Origin: JBHJHP01 sp042219825
Lineage (GTDB): Bacteria > Bacteroidota > Bacteroidia > Bacteroidales > UBA5342
Reading direction: 5' to 3'
DNA length: 64,000 bases
Assembly (NCBI RefSeq): GCF_042219825.1
Contig: NZ_JBHJHQ010000003.1
Location: 639,653-703,652, forward strand
A program made the position numbers and the translations under genes. Below the pieces are notes generated by a model. It made no database searches. It was not told the origin of the DNA and saw nothing but the letters and a program-made list of their open reading frames with translations. Below, piece after piece: positions 63,201 to 64,000 of this stretch; the first letter of the stretch is position 1; every line of letters starts with the position of its first letter.

Positions 63201-64000
63201 CTTACCGGAGACAGTTTGTATTTTGAAACCATGATGGATCAGGATAGCATTTATTTTGAAGGTCAGCTTGCTTCTGGTAATTCAACACTGCTTTCAAAAA
63301 TGGCTTCTGATAGTATATATTTTGAGTCCGCTTTGGATGATGACAGTACTGCCATCTGGGATAAAATATATTCGGATTCTCTTGCTACTGTTGCAGTACT
63401 TACTGCACAGCGTGCACTGTTATTCGCAAAACTTACCGGAGACAGTTTGTATTTTGAAACCATGATGGATCAGGATAGTATCTATTTTGAAAATCAGATG
63501 GATATTGACAGTGCATATTTAGCAGGCTTAATTACTTCCGGAAATTCAGATCTTCTGACAAAAATAAATGCCGACAGTACTGCGATATGGGATAAGGTTT
63601 ATTCCGATTCTGTTGCCGCCGAAACGAAATTAGCATTACAGCGTGCACTTTTATATACAAAACTTTCGACAGACAGTTTGTATTACGAAGCTCAAATGGA
63701 TGTTGACAGTAGCTACTTTGAAGGACTTATTAATGCCGGATCTGCCGGATTACTTGCTAAGATAGCTGCAGATAGCTCCTATTTTGAAGCACAGTTAGAT
63801 GTGGACAGTACAGCGCTTCAGACAGAACTTAATGCGACCCAAACAGGAGCCGGTCTTGGAGCAGACGGCACTTATACAGCCAATGGAACAGCTAACTACA
63901 TCAGTGGCGCAACCAGTCTGGTCAATGCAGATGATCTTTTAGATGCAGCTATTAAAGTAAACAGTGATTCTGTGATCAACTATGCATCCTACATCAGTGC
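60258..64000 (+). CDS. Exported tail-fibre-like protein 5, giant, 3' end outside window
   Basis: The ATG at 60258 starts a signal peptide (ends TASAQ); 1247 codons are in the window and it continues. The N-terminal domain (KGGYHVLDSW, REVGMIVVILDEGKTYVL) matches proteins 3 and 4, and a carbohydrate-binding-like segment follows (YLPYKKGFLAVHENNLYICT, WVNLGG). The shaft repeats GNGTDGQVLSSDG-type, ITALDIADDGITAAKID-type and SVNGQQGIVNVD motifs, all typical of phage tail fibres. From about residue 941 there are long repeats of DSIYFESALDDDSTAIWDK type. It may be the main adhesive or structural fibre; the C-terminus is needed to decide. Confidence 0.6.
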   Translation, partial: MKAKALGKIFIVLSLLFIGAGTASAQFVFQNYLKPSSSTFPIVDQDHIKGGYHVLDSWAQLNDGSDMAGLHKSKREVGMIVVILDEGKTYVLVSLGLDPEDPTDDIWQEVISTTVYRNYLPYKKGFLAVHENNLYICTADFVGLSNYVGQPLPSTHWVNLGGGSGGDYALKDLSNVDRASIVDTLIAANAIADTAIQNFAVTTNKIETNAVTGAKLNNAVAGSGLLFDNLHNLKVAVDSNTIVFKNDSITINNGSIQTEKLRSNLGASLTNGSAGQVLSSDGSGNFQWLNSSSLSVNPDNLNLGNDSIFVGSSSKATQMVVGGDMGLSVVNGDSAVFTIENNAVDLAKLDQANISIADLAAANATVDMNGNKIVNVANPLDSADAANFYTVKKQINDSLLLRLNDNSSSYSQWWSAGKMQDTLADYPVIYASGKISSAVIPSLSINTTYVVSDLYQIRVLDVNLDTIIYRGDIAIDTTNSTSYMFIGYQDGLNDTLEYGQHVDTLSVSGDLWVPISFGNVISVNGQQGIVNVDINDMPLAQAEINSKEDALGNPVTNGEVLTSTSTGARSWKTIGDLLSTTTLDNFGDVTDYTGAGDSTILVYDGSNWQAVKLSGDVVIGNSGATEITADAVELGTNTTGNYVRSVNDLVADGLKVTGNGEGGDVSIQLNVDDSTLTIIDDTVRLMNGAVRASNMKATSGSLGNGTDGQVLSSDGLGGFEWMNASALSVNPNNITLDSANILIGNASDLAQAQPLSGDATIDHNGLLSISNGAVTKAKLAADAVDSVRIIDGSVTSTDIKNGTITALDIADDGITAAKIDAGIAGAGLKKNTGNDSVYVSTDGVTLEVVNDQVSIKDNAITSAKISDRSISGVDINQLGATSNQQLTWDGFNWVAQTDSAIYTGFQDTIGLDATNVQRAIEKVYGAANAVNTSILDKVKADSIYFESALDDDSTAIWDKIYSDSLATVAVLTAQRALLFAKLTGDSLYFETMMDQDSIYFEGQLASGNSTLLSKMASDSIYFESALDDDSTAIWDKIYSDSLATVAVLTAQRALLFAKLTGDSLYFETMMDQDSIYFENQMDIDSAYLAGLITSGNSDLLTKINADSTAIWDKVYSDSVAAETKLALQRALLYTKLSTDSLYYEAQMDVDSSYFEGLINAGSAGLLAKIAADSSYFEAQLDVDSTALQTELNATQTGAGLGADGTYTANGTANYISGATSLVNADDLLDAAIKVNSDSVINYASYIS
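63078..63830 (+). repeat. Long coding repeats (77-88 residues) in giant fibre protein 5
   Basis: Copy 1 (63078-63308) and copy 2 (63309-63572) share about 195 bp that are nearly identical, from DSIYFES through MMDQDSIYFE. Copy 2 is 11 residues longer because of an inserted MDIDSAYLAGL-type segment. A third, more divergent copy starts at 63573 (DSTAIWDKVYSDSVAAE). Differences between copies 1 and 2 are mostly in third codon positions. Confidence 0.8.

Noticed and set aside
52051..64000. The tail-fibre-like genes as part of a prophage
   Set aside because: All start with signal peptides; there is no capsid, terminase, portal, integrase or lysis gene, and T9SS-type genes precede them directly.

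Overview
The window comes from a Bacteroidota chromosome of low to moderate GC, most likely an environmental Bacteroidia lineage such as Marinilabiliales; the order is an inference. The evidence is type IX secretion (T9SS) components (a PorZ-like protein, PorP/SprF, a PorE-like OmpA protein), proteins carrying type A and type B T9SS sorting domains, Bacteroidota-type promoters (TAnnTTTG) at many starts, and neighbourhoods such as flippase-dut-TPR lipoprotein-DUF4292-EnvC. Most of the window is core chromosome. I recognised no tRNA, rRNA, CRISPR array, transposase or phage structural module.

Layout. 1-4.1 kb: a LacI-type regulator (cut by the window edge) diverges from a secreted GH43 glycosidase and a PL1 pectate lyase with a T9SS tail, a small pectin/arabinan-degradation set. 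4.1-4.6 kb: a gene-free AT-rich stretch where strand composition appears to change. 4.6-20.4 kb: housekeeping genes, nearly all on +: nadA, ruvB, a Wzx-like flippase, dut, an envelope operon (TPR lipoprotein, DUF4292 lipoprotein, EnvC-like protein, ybeY), mnmG, apt, uvrC, a MazG-like pyrophosphohydrolase, then thioredoxin and polyprenyl synthase on -, then an ArsR regulator and queD. A perfect parS-type palindrome lies just after mnmG and a near match lies in ybeY, suggesting an origin-proximal region. 20.5-28.6 kb: polA, tatC, a membrane-anchored AraC regulator and two secreted surface proteins. 28.7-36.1 kb: a glycosyltransferase and two GDP-heptose genes (hddA, hddC), an ITP pyrophosphatase, PorZ, CvpA and a sulfotransferase. 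36.1-43.5 kb on -: an outer-membrane barrel, a giant TPR protein, gcvT and pepT. 43.6-46.8 kb: a dicarboxylate symporter, a Fur-family regulator and purA.

47.0-64.0 kb is the least ordinary part. A type B sorting-domain protein, PorP/SprF and a PorE-like OmpA/LysM protein are followed, in one direction with short gaps, by five secreted proteins (the last cut by the window end). They look like tail fibres: low-complexity Asp/Ser/Thr-rich shafts, TYVD-type segments, a recurring ITRAGW/DNLEDFLKK/FFPV module, and in the complete ones a related C-terminal region. They have signal peptides and no phage capsid or terminase neighbours. I read this as a probable exported surface-fibre or adhesin locus served by dedicated T9SS-type outer-membrane parts. 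This is the best candidate here for an undescribed system.

Intergenic DNA holds two further signals: inverted arrays of degenerate 7-bp repeats before ruvB and dut, and a two-copy 127-bp repeat between mazG and the thioredoxin gene.
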